Assembly (NCBI GenBank): GCA_030411725.1
Contig: MU839836.1
Location: forward strand, 1-64,000
Origin: Echria macrotheca
Taxonomy: Eukaryota > Ascomycota > Sordariomycetes > Sordariales > Schizotheciaceae
DNA length: 64,000 bases
Direction: 5' to 3'
In this document: positions 20,850 to 31,706 of the stretch, piece by piece
Numbering within the stretch: the stretch's first letter is position 1
Layout of the letters: every line of letters begins with the position of its first letter
Translations under genes and position numbers: made by a program
The notes under the pieces: generated by a model
What the model saw: the letters and a program-made list of their open reading frames with translations, nothing else
What the model was told of the DNA's origin: nothing
Databases searched by the model: none

Positions 20850-21986
20850 CGCGTGGACAGACACGTAGATACCTACGGTGATATGGGTGACGATGATGGC
20901 GGCGCCATCTGTCATATACCCGCGCAACTTCAAGCGTGGTCCATCGACGAGGCTCTGGTTTCATTTCCCCCCCTGCATGCTTTGACGCCCGGGGCTTGCA
21001 TCTATCGCTTTTGGGCGGCTTGGGCAGAGGCGTCTTGACTTTAATCAGTCCATCAACTCTTCAGCCGTCGGAGATCAACCCGCGCCCCCCAACGCGACTC
21101 GCTGTTCCACCAAAAGGGGCACCGCCATCTGGGGAACACCTGTTTTGACGTCGTCGCATCCGAGAAAAGTTGAAACCCCTGCTTATGCAAACAAACTAAC
21201 TGAGATGGGTCACTTCCTCGAGGCAATGCGAGTAGTTGCAGCGGGTATTGTCGCAAGAACAGCATGACGATTTGCGAGATCGATCCGGGACCGCCTTCCG
21301 GAAACCGCCGTAGGGGATACAGTAAAATGCCTTCCAGCGGCTTTCACGCTGCACCGTGGCGTCAATTGAGCCTTACCTAATCGGTATTGGGCCAGCATGT
21401 GTCTCTGTCTCTTGTTTCCAGCCACCAGCTCTCTTTTCTGGCATGACATGTTCAATTCACTCGGAAGGGAGAGAGCATTCCGCGACGAGGTTGCAGTCGC
21501 GCGGCGGAAGAAATCGCATCATTGAATCTGGAACGGACAACACAGATGCTCTCGCAAGGGAGTGCGACTGCAATATCCTATTTATCCTCTGCCCTAGGTA
21601 GCAAGTTGTTGCCGGTTGCTTGTTTCTCATCCGCTCCGTGCCATTTTGGTCAAGTCACAATCGGACCTGAACCCAAGTCATCGACTTTTGTTTCCAATTG
21701 GGTGGGTGTACAATTGGCATTTACTGCCCTAAGCCACTCAGAGACGTCATAGCTTGGTTGTCAATCAGCCTAAGCTTCACCGTCACTCCCCGAGGTTGCA
21801 GCTCTTAAGATTTAACCTTAATCACCCGGGCGGTACCGACTTTCGAACACGGCCTCGGGTCCTCAAACCACCATAAATACTGCCAAGGCCGTCGTCACGA
21901 TTTCTTCACTCGGCAGCCTCGATCTCTCACTGTATTCGGCAGCGTTGGCCCGGTACCTTACCTCCCTGGTATCAAAACTCGACGAG
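20850..21986. promoter_or_regulatory. Divergent intergenic region
   Basis: 1.14 kb between the membrane-protein gene (minus) and the small secreted-protein gene (plus). The first 84 bp are open in the membrane-protein frame and could extend its N-terminus to an ATG at 20933. Otherwise no gene is seen. Confidence 0.4.
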
Positions 21987-22861
21987 ATGCATCTCTCAAC
22001 TCTAATCGGCGCCGTTACCTTGGCCGCCGCGGGCGTGCAAGGCGCTTGCGACTACTATCAAAATGACCGGTGCATCAAGCCCAAAATCTCATTTTCCGCC
22101 GAGGTTCCCTTTTCGCCACTTTTCCGCTCTTCCCCGACATTTGTCTACGCGGTTGATGAGCTCGACAGGAGCGACTTGGACGCGGTGAAGCGGAAGAACA
22201 ATCTCGCCATCCCATCTTCATACAACGGGCCGGTTCTCAAGGCTGCTTGGTGGTTGCAGTATGATAACAGCACAGTCAACAAAGACCGGAGTCAGCAACG
22301 CCGGTACTATGCATTCGCTCTCGAGACAGGAAAAGCGGTTGGCACAGGTAACACCTGTGACGGCCTCCTCGGACCGACCTGCGCCAGAAATCTCAAATCA
22401 ACCATCGCCGCCGCCACTCTTGATGCCTCGCCCTACACCGATGGCGGCTTGGGCACGGCTATCAGTTCGCTGTACTACCAACCGCCGCCAAACCTGTCCT
22501 GCCCTGCCGATATTTTCGGCACAAGAAACACCCCTCCTAATCTTGACGTCCCTTTGCTCCTGAACAGTAAGAAAACATCCCCTGCCCGTTGATGCTGGGA
22601 TGGCTCACTAATCGCGAGATAGCAATGGAGCCATTTGCTGTCTTCTCGTCGAGTTTCAGCCGTGATCCCCTTCCTTCTGGCAGCCCGGATTTCACACACG
22701 GCATCCCACAATTCCGTTTTCGGAGTCTTGCCGAACAGGCAGCACGCACAGTCGTTGGTGTCACTGTCAGCTGGCCGTGGTCGGATTTTGCGAGTGGTTC
22801 CGCTGGATATTCTCTTTCAGATGTCAAGGTAGAATTGGTCTGCCGACGTGTTGGAGGCTGA
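21987..22861 (+). CDS. Small secreted protein, 272 aa
   Basis: Two exons, 21987-22566 and 22623-22861, with a 56-bp GTAAGA/TAG intron joining in frame. The chosen ATG begins a clear signal peptide (MHLSTLIGAVTLAAAGVQGA); the frame is open further upstream to 21945 but that adds a non-secretory leader. The mature protein starts with a Cys pair (ACDYYQNDRC) and has further cysteines at TCDGLLGPTC and near the C-terminus (ELVCRR), which suggests disulfides. No known catalytic motif was found. It could be a secreted enzyme of unknown type or an effector-like protein. Confidence 0.8.
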
Positions 22862-23235
22862 GTAAGCGAGCATGTGTCATGGAGCGGTGGTTAGTCCAGT
22901 TGATGTCTTGATGATAGACGAATACGACTTTCTAGACATACTTTTTTCCGGGTTTCATGACTCGCTGTGGTTTTATTGGTAAGCACTTCGCTGTACCTTC
23001 CCCGCGAGAAGTGGAGGACCCACATCAGGGAGGTATTTTCATGTCATCGTAATAACCTGGAACTTTCCTTCTCCACCTCCTTTCCACAACCACACAACTG
23101 TCCCCAAAAAGAGTGCTCAATCTCTTCAAGGCCGCCATCATCACCGACCGGCCATTGTTGCTGCTTCCGGCGCCGTCTAGTCTTCTCCGATTTTCCAACG
23201 ATCTTCCCCTACATCTTCCGTATCTCCACGAGACC
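22862..23235. promoter_or_regulatory. Intergenic, promoter of the Gfo/Idh/MocA gene
   Basis: 374 bp between co-oriented genes. It is CT-rich before 23236 (TCTCCGATTTTCC, CTTCCCC), as is usual for fungal leaders. No coding sequence. Confidence 0.4.
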
Positions 23236-24411
23236 ATGAGTACCACAGTCTACAATGTCGGGGTCATTGGATACGGGTAAGGAATAGTATCTGTCGAATC
23301 ATTGGAAGCGACCTTGGACTAACCCGGACTTGCCAGGCTTTCTGCCAAGGTGTTCCACATCCCCTTCGTCGAACTCACGCCGTCGTTGAAGCTATACGCA
23401 ATTGTACAGCGACATCCTGCTCCGGGAAATTCAGCCCCTGAAGACTTTCCGACTTCGACCACCGGCGTCGCGCATCTCACCTCGGTCGACGCGCTGCTAG
23501 CCGACCCCGCAGTTGATGTCGTCATCATCACCACGCCGCCCAACACTCACTTTGAGCTCGCGTCGGCCGCGCTGCGCCATGGCAAACATGTGCTCGTCGA
23601 GAAACCGTTTGTGCCGACGTCCAAGCAGGCTTATGAGCTGGATGCGCTTGCCCGCGAGCGTGGCGTTGTCTTGTGTGTCTACCAGAACCGTCGGTGGGAC
23701 TCGGACTTCTTGACGGTGCAGCATCTCGTGGCGACGAACGAGTTGGGGCGTATCGTCGAGTTTGAAACTCATTTTGATCGCTTGCGCCTGGAGAAACCCA
23801 CGAGTTGGAAGGGCAGCCTGAAGATGGACGAGGGCGGCGGTGTTCTGTACGACTTGGGCACCCACCTGCTAGACCAGGTCTTCGTCTTGTTTGGAATGCC
23901 GTCGGCCGTGTCAGCCAAGTTCGTCAACCAACGGGAGGGTCGCATAGCGGCAGGAGAAGAGCCGGATAGCGTGTCGATTGTTCTCACCTACGCTGCCACC
24001 GGCTTGCTCGTCTTCGTCCGAATCGGAGTCATCAGCGTTGAGACGCATCAGATGAGATTCTGGGTCCGAGGTACAAAAGGAAGCTACCACAAGACCGGGC
24101 TGGACTCCCAGGAAGATCATCTCCGAGGGGGCGGTAGGCCAACTGATTCGGACTTTGGTCGGGAGAGCATCTCGGAATTCGATCGACTGTGTATTGTTGG
24201 TGAGGATGGACGAGTGGAGCGTCGCCCGTGCCCGACTGTCGAACCACAGACATACCGAAGGTTCTACGAGAGGTTTGCCAAGGCGATTGCAACCCGGGAC
24301 CCCAGCGACATTCCGGTACCCGCGACTGAAGCCGCGAAGGTCTTGGCCATTATCGAAGCTGCACGAGAGAGCGCCAGGACTAGTGTGGATACATCCCCTA
24401 TAGTTCCCTGA
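23236..24411 (+). CDS. Gfo/Idh/MocA family oxidoreductase, 371 aa
   Basis: Two exons, 23236-23276 and 23337-24411. The 60-bp intron interrupts the dinucleotide-binding motif, so the first 14 residues are missed unless spliced: NVGVIGYG joins LSAKVFHIPF. This family uses NAD(P) to oxidise or reduce sugars, inositols or dihydrodiols. The Rossmann motif is GVIGYGLSAK. The EKP motif (102-104) carries the conserved Lys103, and YDLGTHLLD (185-193) is the usual active-site segment before the C-terminal sheet. Length is typical. Fungal relatives are often annotated as NAD-binding or oxidoreductase-family proteins of unknown substrate. It starts a run of oxidoreductase genes extending to 33 kb. Confidence 0.9.
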
Positions 24412-25192
24412 AACTTGGTGGATCAGGAAGGAAGCCCATGCTGCATGTTTTCAATTTCGGTTCGTTTCTTCTGGTCACGCTATGTTGGTGGAAGTTGGGA
24501 TCGTATATCGAAAAACCCCAGGCACGGGCAGGTCGGTTCACTCGAGGAAGACTTATCAGATGACGCATGGCCAGGCATTGATCAGCGTGTTCTATTAAGG
24601 CAGCCTATTCAACTATCCAGTCGCACATTTGTATCTCCCGAACTTGATCGCGTTGTCACGCGGATTTGTACGGTGATCCGGGGCCTCCGGGGTGAATAGG
24701 GTCTGGTCCGGAAGTTAATTCAAGTGCAACATGGCAGAGTCCTTGCCAATTGTCTTGAAAGGGCCTTGGCCGGGTCGCACCAACTTGCAATACGCGCGAG
24801 CAATAAATTTGTAAAGCTGTTCTTTTCGTTTGCTGATGGTGTTGTGGACAGCTGTTGAGATTGGCCGCCGTCCCGTGACTCACGGGACACGGAAGTGCCG
24901 CGTCATGAAGCATGTGTCAATGGGCTGACACGTCTCCCTATTGCGCAAACATTCCCTGTTAAGCAGTGGTTGCCTCACAAAGGAGCAGACGACTAGCAGA
25001 TGAACTAGACACGTGTTTCTATTCCTATAATATGAAAGACCGCGATTGAAGGCGACAAGAAGAAACTGCAAGATTAAAACATGTGGTCGACACCCAGACA
25101 TGATAAACCTGCTCGTGTTCCTCCAGCAATACCAACGTCCCAGCGATTCGTAAACTGTCATTCGCATCTTTATTGGACTTATTCAGGAGAAA
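24412..25192. other. Intergenic, no gene seen
   Basis: 781 bp between co-oriented genes. No frame with family features; a purine/pyrimidine-mixed leader precedes the SYLF gene. Confidence 0.45.
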
Positions 25193-26158
25193 ATGACCCA
25201 AATCGAGCAAAGGGAGGCGCCTTCGCAACCCCCTCCCCCTTACCAAGGGAGCGACGCCCAGCCCCCAGTCCCTTCTGAACCACCACGTTCTTCGGGATGG
25301 CAAAGACAAGTCAAAAAGATCGTCGAAACCATCTCATCGCCGCTTAACTCGGCCGCCACGACTTTCGGACTGCCCAGCTTTGCTCCGCTGCCCGTTGATA
25401 GGGAACTTGCCAGAGCAACCTCGATTTTCTCTTCGTTCACAACGCCGACACAGTCTCGCCATGAAACCATTCCGGCTGCGTCCCTCACCACGGCAGCAGG
25501 CTTGGTCATCCTTACAACAGGTAGACTCGGCCTGCGCCGTGTCTCGGGCTCGGTCGGTTCCGGTATCCTCGTTGTACGGCATCCAGAGACGCGAGAGTGG
25601 TGTGCACCAGTGGCGGTACGCAGCTACGGTGCCGGCGCTGGACCCTTCGCCATGGGGTTCGAGGTTACCGAGCGCGTCTTTGTTATCCCTTCCCATGAAG
25701 CCCTTGAGCGTTTCGCCAAGGCGGATTATCTGTTCGGGGCCGAGGCAATATTCTCAGCAGGCAGTTTGGGTCGGGGCGGAGGTGTTTCCTTTGCCGGAGC
25801 TACACTGGGGAAGAGCCAGGAGCAACGGAGATGCGAGCGTTGCCGCTATCATGACGGCGAAGTGGGTGCTTCGGCCACCAACAACAAGGCAGCTGGTGTT
25901 CGCGAGTCTTTCCGTCATCCAATCCAATGTTATATGCGATCAAAGGGTTTATATCTGGGTTTGCAGGCGGAGGGGTTGAACTTGGAGGAGAGAAGGCAAG
26001 AGAACTCGGGGTTCTACGGCAAGGAAGTCTCCGCCCTCAGCAACCCGGTCGAGCTCTCGAAGGTAGAGACTGGCCTCGGGGAACACCTGGAGCCTGTGAA
26101 GACACTCTTGGCTCAAATTTCGATGGCTGAGACGGGAAAGGCAAACAAGACGGAATGA
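25193..26158 (+). CDS. SYLF/Ysc84-domain protein with shifted segment, 321 aa
   Basis: Single exon. The N-terminal 40 residues are Pro-rich (PPPPYQG). The SYLF (Ysc84, DUF500) domain begins near residue 85 with AAGLVILTTGRLGLRRVSGSVGSG and continues through a WCAPVAVRSYG segment and GFEVTERVFVI to KGLYLGLQAEGLNLEERR. The yeast Ysc84 family binds lipids and actin at endocytic sites. Around 25822-25930 the open frame reads unlike the family (RRCERCRYHDGE...), while the +1 frame reads NGDASVAAIMTAK, which does match family members. Both flanks are in the annotated frame. Two opposite indels have therefore probably replaced about 35 residues without creating a stop. The protein may be altered or the locus may be decaying. 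Confidence 0.8.
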   Translation: MTQIEQREAPSQPPPPYQGSDAQPPVPSEPPRSSGWQRQVKKIVETISSPLNSAATTFGLPSFAPLPVDRELARATSIFSSFTTPTQSRHETIPAASLTTAAGLVILTTGRLGLRRVSGSVGSGILVVRHPETREWCAPVAVRSYGAGAGPFAMGFEVTERVFVIPSHEALERFAKADYLFGAEAIFSAGSLGRGGGVSFAGATLGKSQEQRRCERCRYHDGEVGASATNNKAAGVRESFRHPIQCYMRSKGLYLGLQAEGLNLEERRQENSGFYGKEVSALSNPVELSKVETGLGEHLEPVKTLLAQISMAETGKANKTE

Positions 26159-26966
26159 TTCTTTCTTTTTTGGTCTCATTGTGGCTGATGCCATAATCTG
26201 TTTGGTACTTGATTCCCAACTCTTTAATTTCACTTTTAATCCTCCGAAGCCTATAATGAGGGATTGGGGCTCTGTTTCTGTCCTAGGACATATTCTGGAC
26301 CGGACAGCCAGAGATAGATAAGTGTGGTACAAGATGTCAAGTTACTCCTCGGCAAGTCGGGTGAAGTCGGGCTGATAACTACCATCAATACCAGCGCATT
26401 CCCATACCCGTTATCTGCTCCGTCCTTCCGTTAACTACCTATGTACTAGTTAGCGGGCAACAAAGGTCAGGCTGGTCGCGTTCGCAGTAGTGGCTTCACT
26501 CCACGCCAATGCGATGTCATAGGCACATATCATATGTGCGTATTCAGCACAACAATTCGTCAGCAATTGAAAATCATCGCCAAGTACCAGATGCAGGACC
26601 AAGACGCCTTAAAGTCCCAACGACCCCAGACTATGCCGCGCGGGATTGACGGAATCCGCGCGGCGCCCAATCAGCCAACAGAGTGATCACTAAGCCGGAG
26701 ATCCGGAGTAAACGCCATCACCCACAAGAAATGCTTAGCAATACGCTCTCGATGAGGCATTCAGCTTGACGGCAATGAGGTAGGTCGTTTACGCCTATAG
26801 ACTATCCAAGCATAAACGATGGCCGCGCGGGTGAGTCTGCGGTTTCTCTCGACGAGGATATAAGGAGGGCAAGAATACCATCTCGACAAATTCATCCGCA
26901 TCCACCATGCCTCGCTCTTGAAATCATCTGAAGCCGTCTCTCAACTTGTCTTCAACTTCGCCAAGC
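26159..26966. other. Intergenic, promoter of the CipB-like gene at its end
   Basis: 808 bp, no supported coding sequence. A TATA box lies at 26859. The middle part is moderately A/T-rich with no obvious repeat. Confidence 0.45.
26859..26865 (+). promoter_or_regulatory. TATA box of the CipB-like gene
   Basis: TATAAGG, 108 bp upstream of the chosen ATG at 26967. Confidence 0.4.
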
Positions 26967-28049
26967 ATGTCTACCTCTACCACTACTCCAAACATGGCCG
27001 CCGTCCTGCCCTCCCCACGGGCCGACCTCGTGGTGCAGGAACAGCCAATCCCCACCCCTGGACCGGGCGAGCTGCTGATCCGCAACCACGCGGTGGCCCT
27101 CAGCCCGAGTGACTGGAAGCGGCAGGCCTTCGACATCATGATTCCCTCCTACCCGACGATTCTCGGCGCCGACCTCGCCGGTACTGTCGTCAGCGTTGGC
27201 GACAGCTCGGATGGTTCACATCAGTTCTCCCCCGGTGACCGCGTCTTCTCTGCCGCCCCCGGGTTTGCCACGGGACTCCCGTCGAATGGGGCCCACCAGA
27301 CGTACACTGTCGTCAAGACGTCGACGACATCGCCGCTGCCCTCGGATATGACCTTCCTCCAGGGCGCGGTGCAGCCGACGGCCCTGGGCACCGCAACGGT
27401 CGGCATTGTGGACATCCTCGGCCTTCCGCTTCCTGGAATACCCGCCTCCTTGTTGAAAACCAAAGCTGCCGTCGGAATCGACGATAAAATCCTCCTCGTG
27501 TGGGGCGGAGCATCCACCGTCGGAAGCACGACGATCCAGCTCGCACGTATAGCGGGCCTGAGCGTTATCGCGACGGCCTCACCGGCTCATCACGACAAAC
27601 TGCGGAGTATTGGGGCCGCTGCGGTGGTGGACTACCGCTCTCCCACCGCCGTCGATGAAATTCTCGCTGCAGCTGCCGGCCTGGGCAAGAAGATAGCGTT
27701 CGCAGTAGACACCATCTCCTTGCCCCACACCCTGGGACCTGTAAGTCAGGTTCTCGCTCGGTCCGGGGTTCCCACGACAAGGCTGGCGCATACACTCCCG
27801 TGGCCATCGGGACTCGCCGTGCCTGAAGGTGTCGAAGCTGGAAACATTGCCATGGAGACTGTCTGGGGTCCGAGGGAGGATCTGGCACAGTGGATTTATC
27901 AAGTCGCGGCACCCGAGTGGTTCACCACGGGGAAGGTCGAGCCAGTGGGTTACAGGCTTGTTAGTGGCGGGCTGGCGGGCATCCAGAACGGGCTGGATGA
28001 GTTGCGGGGCGGGAAGGTGAGCGGAGAGAAGTTGGTCGTCGAGGTTTGA
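26967..28049 (+). CDS. CipB-like zinc-binding-type oxidoreductase (MDR), 360 aa
   Basis: Single exon. The open frame begins at a TTG (26946), and the first ATG is 26967. It belongs to the fungal enoyl-reductase/quinone-oxidoreductase branch of the MDR superfamily, annotated as zinc-binding oxidoreductase CipB in many species. The GroES-like domain has PGPGELLIRNHAVALSPSDWK and ILGADLAGTV. The Rossmann domain has LLVWGGASTVGSTTIQLARI and VIATASPAHHDKLRSIGAAA. No catalytic-zinc Cys/His set is present, so despite the family name it should be zinc-free and NADPH-dependent. Members reduce activated double bonds or serve as trans-acting enoyl reductases in secondary metabolism. It is convergent with the MARVEL-like gene. 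Confidence 0.88.
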   Translation: MSTSTTTPNMAAVLPSPRADLVVQEQPIPTPGPGELLIRNHAVALSPSDWKRQAFDIMIPSYPTILGADLAGTVVSVGDSSDGSHQFSPGDRVFSAAPGFATGLPSNGAHQTYTVVKTSTTSPLPSDMTFLQGAVQPTALGTATVGIVDILGLPLPGIPASLLKTKAAVGIDDKILLVWGGASTVGSTTIQLARIAGLSVIATASPAHHDKLRSIGAAAVVDYRSPTAVDEILAAAAGLGKKIAFAVDTISLPHTLGPVSQVLARSGVPTTRLAHTLPWPSGLAVPEGVEAGNIAMETVWGPREDLAQWIYQVAAPEWFTTGKVEPVGYRLVSGGLAGIQNGLDELRGGKVSGEKLVVEV

Positions 28050-28353
28050 CTGGAGTCTTTCTGTCTTCGAACACAGGTCACAGATGTGATGTTTGGAAAC
28101 GTCAACGTCCAAGTTAATATTGAGGAATTAAAATCAAATTAGGGGAGGGGTATAGATGCGATATAAAATCAAATGCATTCCATATTCCATCGTGAGTCGT
28201 CCAATCTGCGAGTTTCCGCCGTGGTATCATTGTCCGTCAATTACCCCCATCGCCACGCTCACTGCTCAATCCTCCGAAAGTCATCACCTTCGTACTTCCA
28301 CCGTCACGTCGCAATCCATGGCCCCATATCACTGTGTCACATCGATTACCCTC
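28050..28353. other. Short convergent intergenic region
   Basis: 304 bp between two stop codons, expected to hold both 3' untranslated ends. Nothing else seen. Confidence 0.45.
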
Positions 28354-28886
28354 TTAGACGACAGCCGAAGTCCTCCAGCGGCCACGAGTGCCGAGGTGCC
28401 AGTCGTACAGGACGTTGAAGAGAAGGAGGAAGCTGGACCCTTGTTAGCAATTGGTGCTCAGTGGCCTGTCCCGGAAGACTTACAAGGCAATGAAGCTGAA
28501 GGCCTCGACGGTAAGCAGCAGGTTGTTTCCGCTGTTGCTGTAGCCTTCGGCGGTGAAAACAACGGCGACGAGCCACAGGTACGAAAAGATGAGGTTGAAC
28601 AGCAGGAAGTGGCCAGGATACGAGATGAGGAAGAAGGCAACCAGGAAGAATGCGACGGTCAGAACGGACTGTGTTTGAGGTTAGCACTCGTTCAAGCCGC
28701 TTTCAAGAGGTCGGGGCGTACAATAACTTCCATGTAGATGACATGGCTGCCAGCGTTGCCGTTGTTCTGCGAGATGAGGTACGACAGGATGCCCATGACG
28801 ATGACGGCCGAGATCCAGATCAAGGCATTGGTGAGCATCAGCAGGGGCGAGAGCCCCGTGCGGGCGCGGTTAGCTCCGTGGGCCAT
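28354..28886 (-). CDS. MARVEL-like four-helix membrane protein, 142 aa
   Basis: Three exons on the minus strand: 28722-28886, 28484-28668, 28354-28432. Introns of 53 and 51 bp have GTACGC/CAG and GTAAGT/CAG ends and keep frame. Four hydrophobic helices are visible: LLMLTNALIWISAVIVMGIL, SVLTVAFFLVAFFLISYP, FLLFNLIFSYLWLVAVVF and a last one around LLTVEAFSFIAFFLLFNVLY. Size and four-helix layout match fungal MARVEL-domain proteins of the plasma membrane or secretory vesicles. The tail ends in a basic stretch. The only long single-exon frames here are antisense or partial, so the gene is easily missed. Confidence 0.8.
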
Positions 28887-29770
28887 TTTTTTGCTGGCGG
28901 GCGATTGAACGCTGTGATTGGTGTCGTGGAAGGGGACTGGCTGGTGGTGATTGGAGTGTCGCTTGAGAGAATCTGAGATCAGAGTGCTGGTTCAACCACA
29001 CGACTGGCCGTCACGGCATTTATAGCTTCCCATTTGTCTGGACCCAAAACCTGTATCGTGGCATGGCATGGCTTGGTATGACCAAAGGGGCCGGACTGTC
29101 ACAAAGAGAAGCCCACGTCGTCAGGCCGGCCAAAAGTGCCACTGACGGCATGGCATCGACGCAGCAGCGCCCAATCCGAACCCTGACCGCCGTTATCCGG
29201 CGCGGATCCGAACTGTTCGCTGTCTGACGTCGATGGGACCCGACGAATGAGGCTGAGGGTTAGAGAAGTCGACGACGTCATGACGCAGCTGGCCGCTGCG
29301 AATCGTCGGGCGCCGGCTGCGGACCGCCAATGCGGGGCAGTCATTTGACCGGGTCTGGATCTGTGATTGGACAGCGACAAGAATGGCACGGGCAGCGGAC
29401 GGAGTGGACGGCACTGGACGGCAATGCAAGACCACTCTGGCAATGCAGGGCCGTTCGTTTCATCGGTGCCAAGCGCGACGAGATCGAGATTCACGGCGTC
29501 TGGTTGCCAGCTGATGACTGTCGACCCTTGGCTCGGGTCATGACCCTGATTCTTGGCATGGGATATCCTGGAACCTTTGCATTAAACCACCAGCCTCCAG
29601 AATAACCAACCTCACATTTTCAGTCGACACTAGCACGTGACCAGTAACGCCCAAAGGGAATGTGTGGGGAGACAGGAATGTATTCGTTTTCTGTGTGGCT
29701 GGTATGAAAAAGAGAAGAGACAACAAACTTGACATCATGACCGTGGGATCCACATCACAATTCCCACATC
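28887..29770. other. Intergenic, promoter of the MARVEL-like gene
   Basis: 884 bp between two minus-strand genes. The part next to 28886 has a TATA box at 29018-29024. The rest has overlapping short frames without family features. Confidence 0.45.
29018..29024 (-). promoter_or_regulatory. TATA box of the MARVEL-like gene
   Basis: TATAAAT on the minus strand, 132 bp upstream of the ATG at 28886. Confidence 0.45.
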
Positions 29771-30682
29771 CTACTCCCAGAAAGCAATACTCCGACACTC
29801 GATGCTCTCCCGCACATTGGCACCCTCAAAACTGGCATCCCAAAAGGCCGAGTGTGGCACCCGCCAGCCGACGGAGCGGTCACTGTCGTGGAACTTGAAG
29901 AGGAGCGCCTCGTCGCGGCGCATGCCCGAGAAATACCACCACCGGTGGTCCGGATTGTGGCGGAAGATGGCGGCAGCGAGCTGGGCGTCATCGTCCATCG
30001 GCGCCAGCATCTCCTCCTCGGTCTCCGGGATCCGATCGACCACCCACAGCACGTTTGGGGTCCCCTCGTCGTCGCGCACACTGCGCGCATCACACACTGC
30101 GAGCGGACAGTCTTGCGGCGGCGCGCTGAAGGTGCGCCAGAAACTCGAGATAACGAAGCGCTTGAACCCCGGTCCATCCGGGCGGGCCGCGCGGTAGTGC
30201 CGTTCCGCGTACGCTAGCTGCCGGCTCGGCTCCGTGTCCACGTGCACCTCGCCGGCAGCCGGCTGCAACCCGCCGTAATGTCGGTACGGCTTTTCCTCGC
30301 CGTCTGCCGCCTTTTTCTTGCTGCCGATGTCGCCCGACGTGCGCTGCATCCACCCAATGGGAACCACAAAATCCGCTCCAAAAGCCTGCTGAACGTGGCC
30401 CGCGACTTCGGTCATGTACTTTTGCTCCACCTCGGGTTTGTCGTAGAAGTCAATGATCGAGGTAGGGGCGTCCAGCAGGCGGAAGCCGTGCCGGTCAAAC
30501 GAGAAGTGATCGCGGATAGTGCGCCCGTCTCGGATCGTTGTTGCGAACGGCCCGTACCGTCCCGTGTTGACCTCGACGCCTGCTGAAACGAAGCGGCGGT
30601 TAATTGCAGGGCCGGGTAGCAGGTAGTTTAGGTTGGCCTGCATGGTTCGGGCCGTTTCTTCGATCGAATCGTCTACTGCCAT
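29771..30682 (-). CDS. AsaB/CmcJ-like hydroxylase-desaturase, 303 aa
   Basis: Single exon. Two ATGs are possible, at 30751 and 30682. I choose 30682 because a TATATAAG box sits at 30752-30759, right against the upstream ATG but 70 bp from the inner one, and because MAVDDSIEETARTMQANLNYL looks like the usual family N-terminus. The protein has family hallmarks: HVDTEPSRQLAY, FVISSFWRTFSAPPQDCPLAVCDARSV, WWYFSGMRRDEALLFKFHDSD and RESIECRSIAFW. These place it in the fungal CmcJ/AsaB group (GA4-desaturase-like), iron and 2-oxoglutarate-type enzymes named from secondary-metabolite clusters. It is divergent from the iron-type dehydrogenase gene across about 1 kb. Substrate unknown. Confidence 0.87.
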   Translation of the reverse strand: MAVDDSIEETARTMQANLNYLLPGPAINRRFVSAGVEVNTGRYGPFATTIRDGRTIRDHFSFDRHGFRLLDAPTSIIDFYDKPEVEQKYMTEVAGHVQQAFGADFVVPIGWMQRTSGDIGSKKKAADGEEKPYRHYGGLQPAAGEVHVDTEPSRQLAYAERHYRAARPDGPGFKRFVISSFWRTFSAPPQDCPLAVCDARSVRDDEGTPNVLWVVDRIPETEEEMLAPMDDDAQLAAAIFRHNPDHRWWYFSGMRRDEALLFKFHDSDRSVGWRVPHSAFWDASFEGANVRESIECRSIAFWE

Positions 30683-30751
30683 AGTTTCTTGAGTTGCACG
30701 TAATGACACAAGGTTGATGCCAAATCTGTAGCACACAGAGTGTGAATCCAT

Positions 30752-30759
30752 CTTATATA
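30752..30759 (-). promoter_or_regulatory. TATA box of the AsaB/CmcJ-like gene
   Basis: TATATAAG on the minus strand, 70 bp upstream of the chosen ATG at 30682. It directly abuts the alternative ATG at 30751, which argues for the inner start. Confidence 0.5.
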
Positions 30760-31706
30760 TTCAGACTCCTTAGAAAATTATGGGGGGAATTTAGCCTACC
30801 TTACCCTACTACAAGATGCAAGACGAGTGCTGCCGGCCTCAAAGAACCCGGTTTCGGTAGTCAGATCTATACCCACCAGTTCATCGGTCGCATTTCACGC
30901 TGCAATCTCAGGTACTCAGGCATCTTTTTCAGTGTCGAAGAGGACCAGTGTCCTCCGTTGAGCCGGGTCATACGATTTGATGTCTCGGTTTCTGGCTATG
31001 TATTTCCGCGACCTATAGTCAGCTGAACTTGGCCCGCTTCAGCTCTCCGCAGCGCTATTTTAGGTCTTCACTTGGCCATCTACTATTGAATGTTTGACCG
31101 GCGATCGTATGATATCTCCTCATTTTAGCTGCCGATGTTCTTCCTTGCTCTGGCTACCCAGGTTGCTATATTTCTCAGCTCAGAAGGACGAGGATATCGT
31201 CGAGCGGCAACTTCTCGCATCCATGAGGGTACACAAATCGTGGTACTAAAACCGGCCAGGCACTAATAAAAAATTGTAGCTTTGAATAGCAACCAATAGT
31301 TACTCCGTTTTCCCACTTGTGGTGCTTTCCGTCTGCAGCTGCGGGCGAGAGCCAACACGACGGGTGTTGGTTCGCTAGGATGTAATTCCCACATTCGCAT
31401 TTGTCAGCCAGAAATAGGCCTGCATGTGCGGAATATAGGTAGAAGTTTGCTTGAAATGGAGGGCAAAAGGCGTACATCCTTCAAATATCGACACGGAGAT
31501 GCTAGATCCCTTTTTTCGCTTTCCGGTTTCGACGAATAAATCCGGAGCTACGGGAGAGACAGTTGACGCGAACTTTAATAATCCCGATGCCACCAGGTGC
31601 AGTGCTGAATAAGGTACCACCTGTACCAGGTCTTGGCAATCTTACAAAACCAACGACAACTGACTTGCCTTGCATCAGAGCACAGAGAGTCAAGACAAAA
31701 CCGACA
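30760..31706. promoter_or_regulatory. Divergent promoter region between two oxidoreductases
   Basis: About 0.95 kb between the AsaB/CmcJ-like gene (minus) and the iron-type dehydrogenase (plus). The frame of the plus gene is open from 31563, but no ATG fitting the family N-terminus precedes 31707. No other coding sequence is supported. Confidence 0.4.

Noticed and set aside
31563..31706. N-terminal extension of the iron-type dehydrogenase
   Set aside because: The 48-residue leader is unlike the family and is not a clear signal or targeting sequence; the ATG at 31707 fits the family N-terminus.
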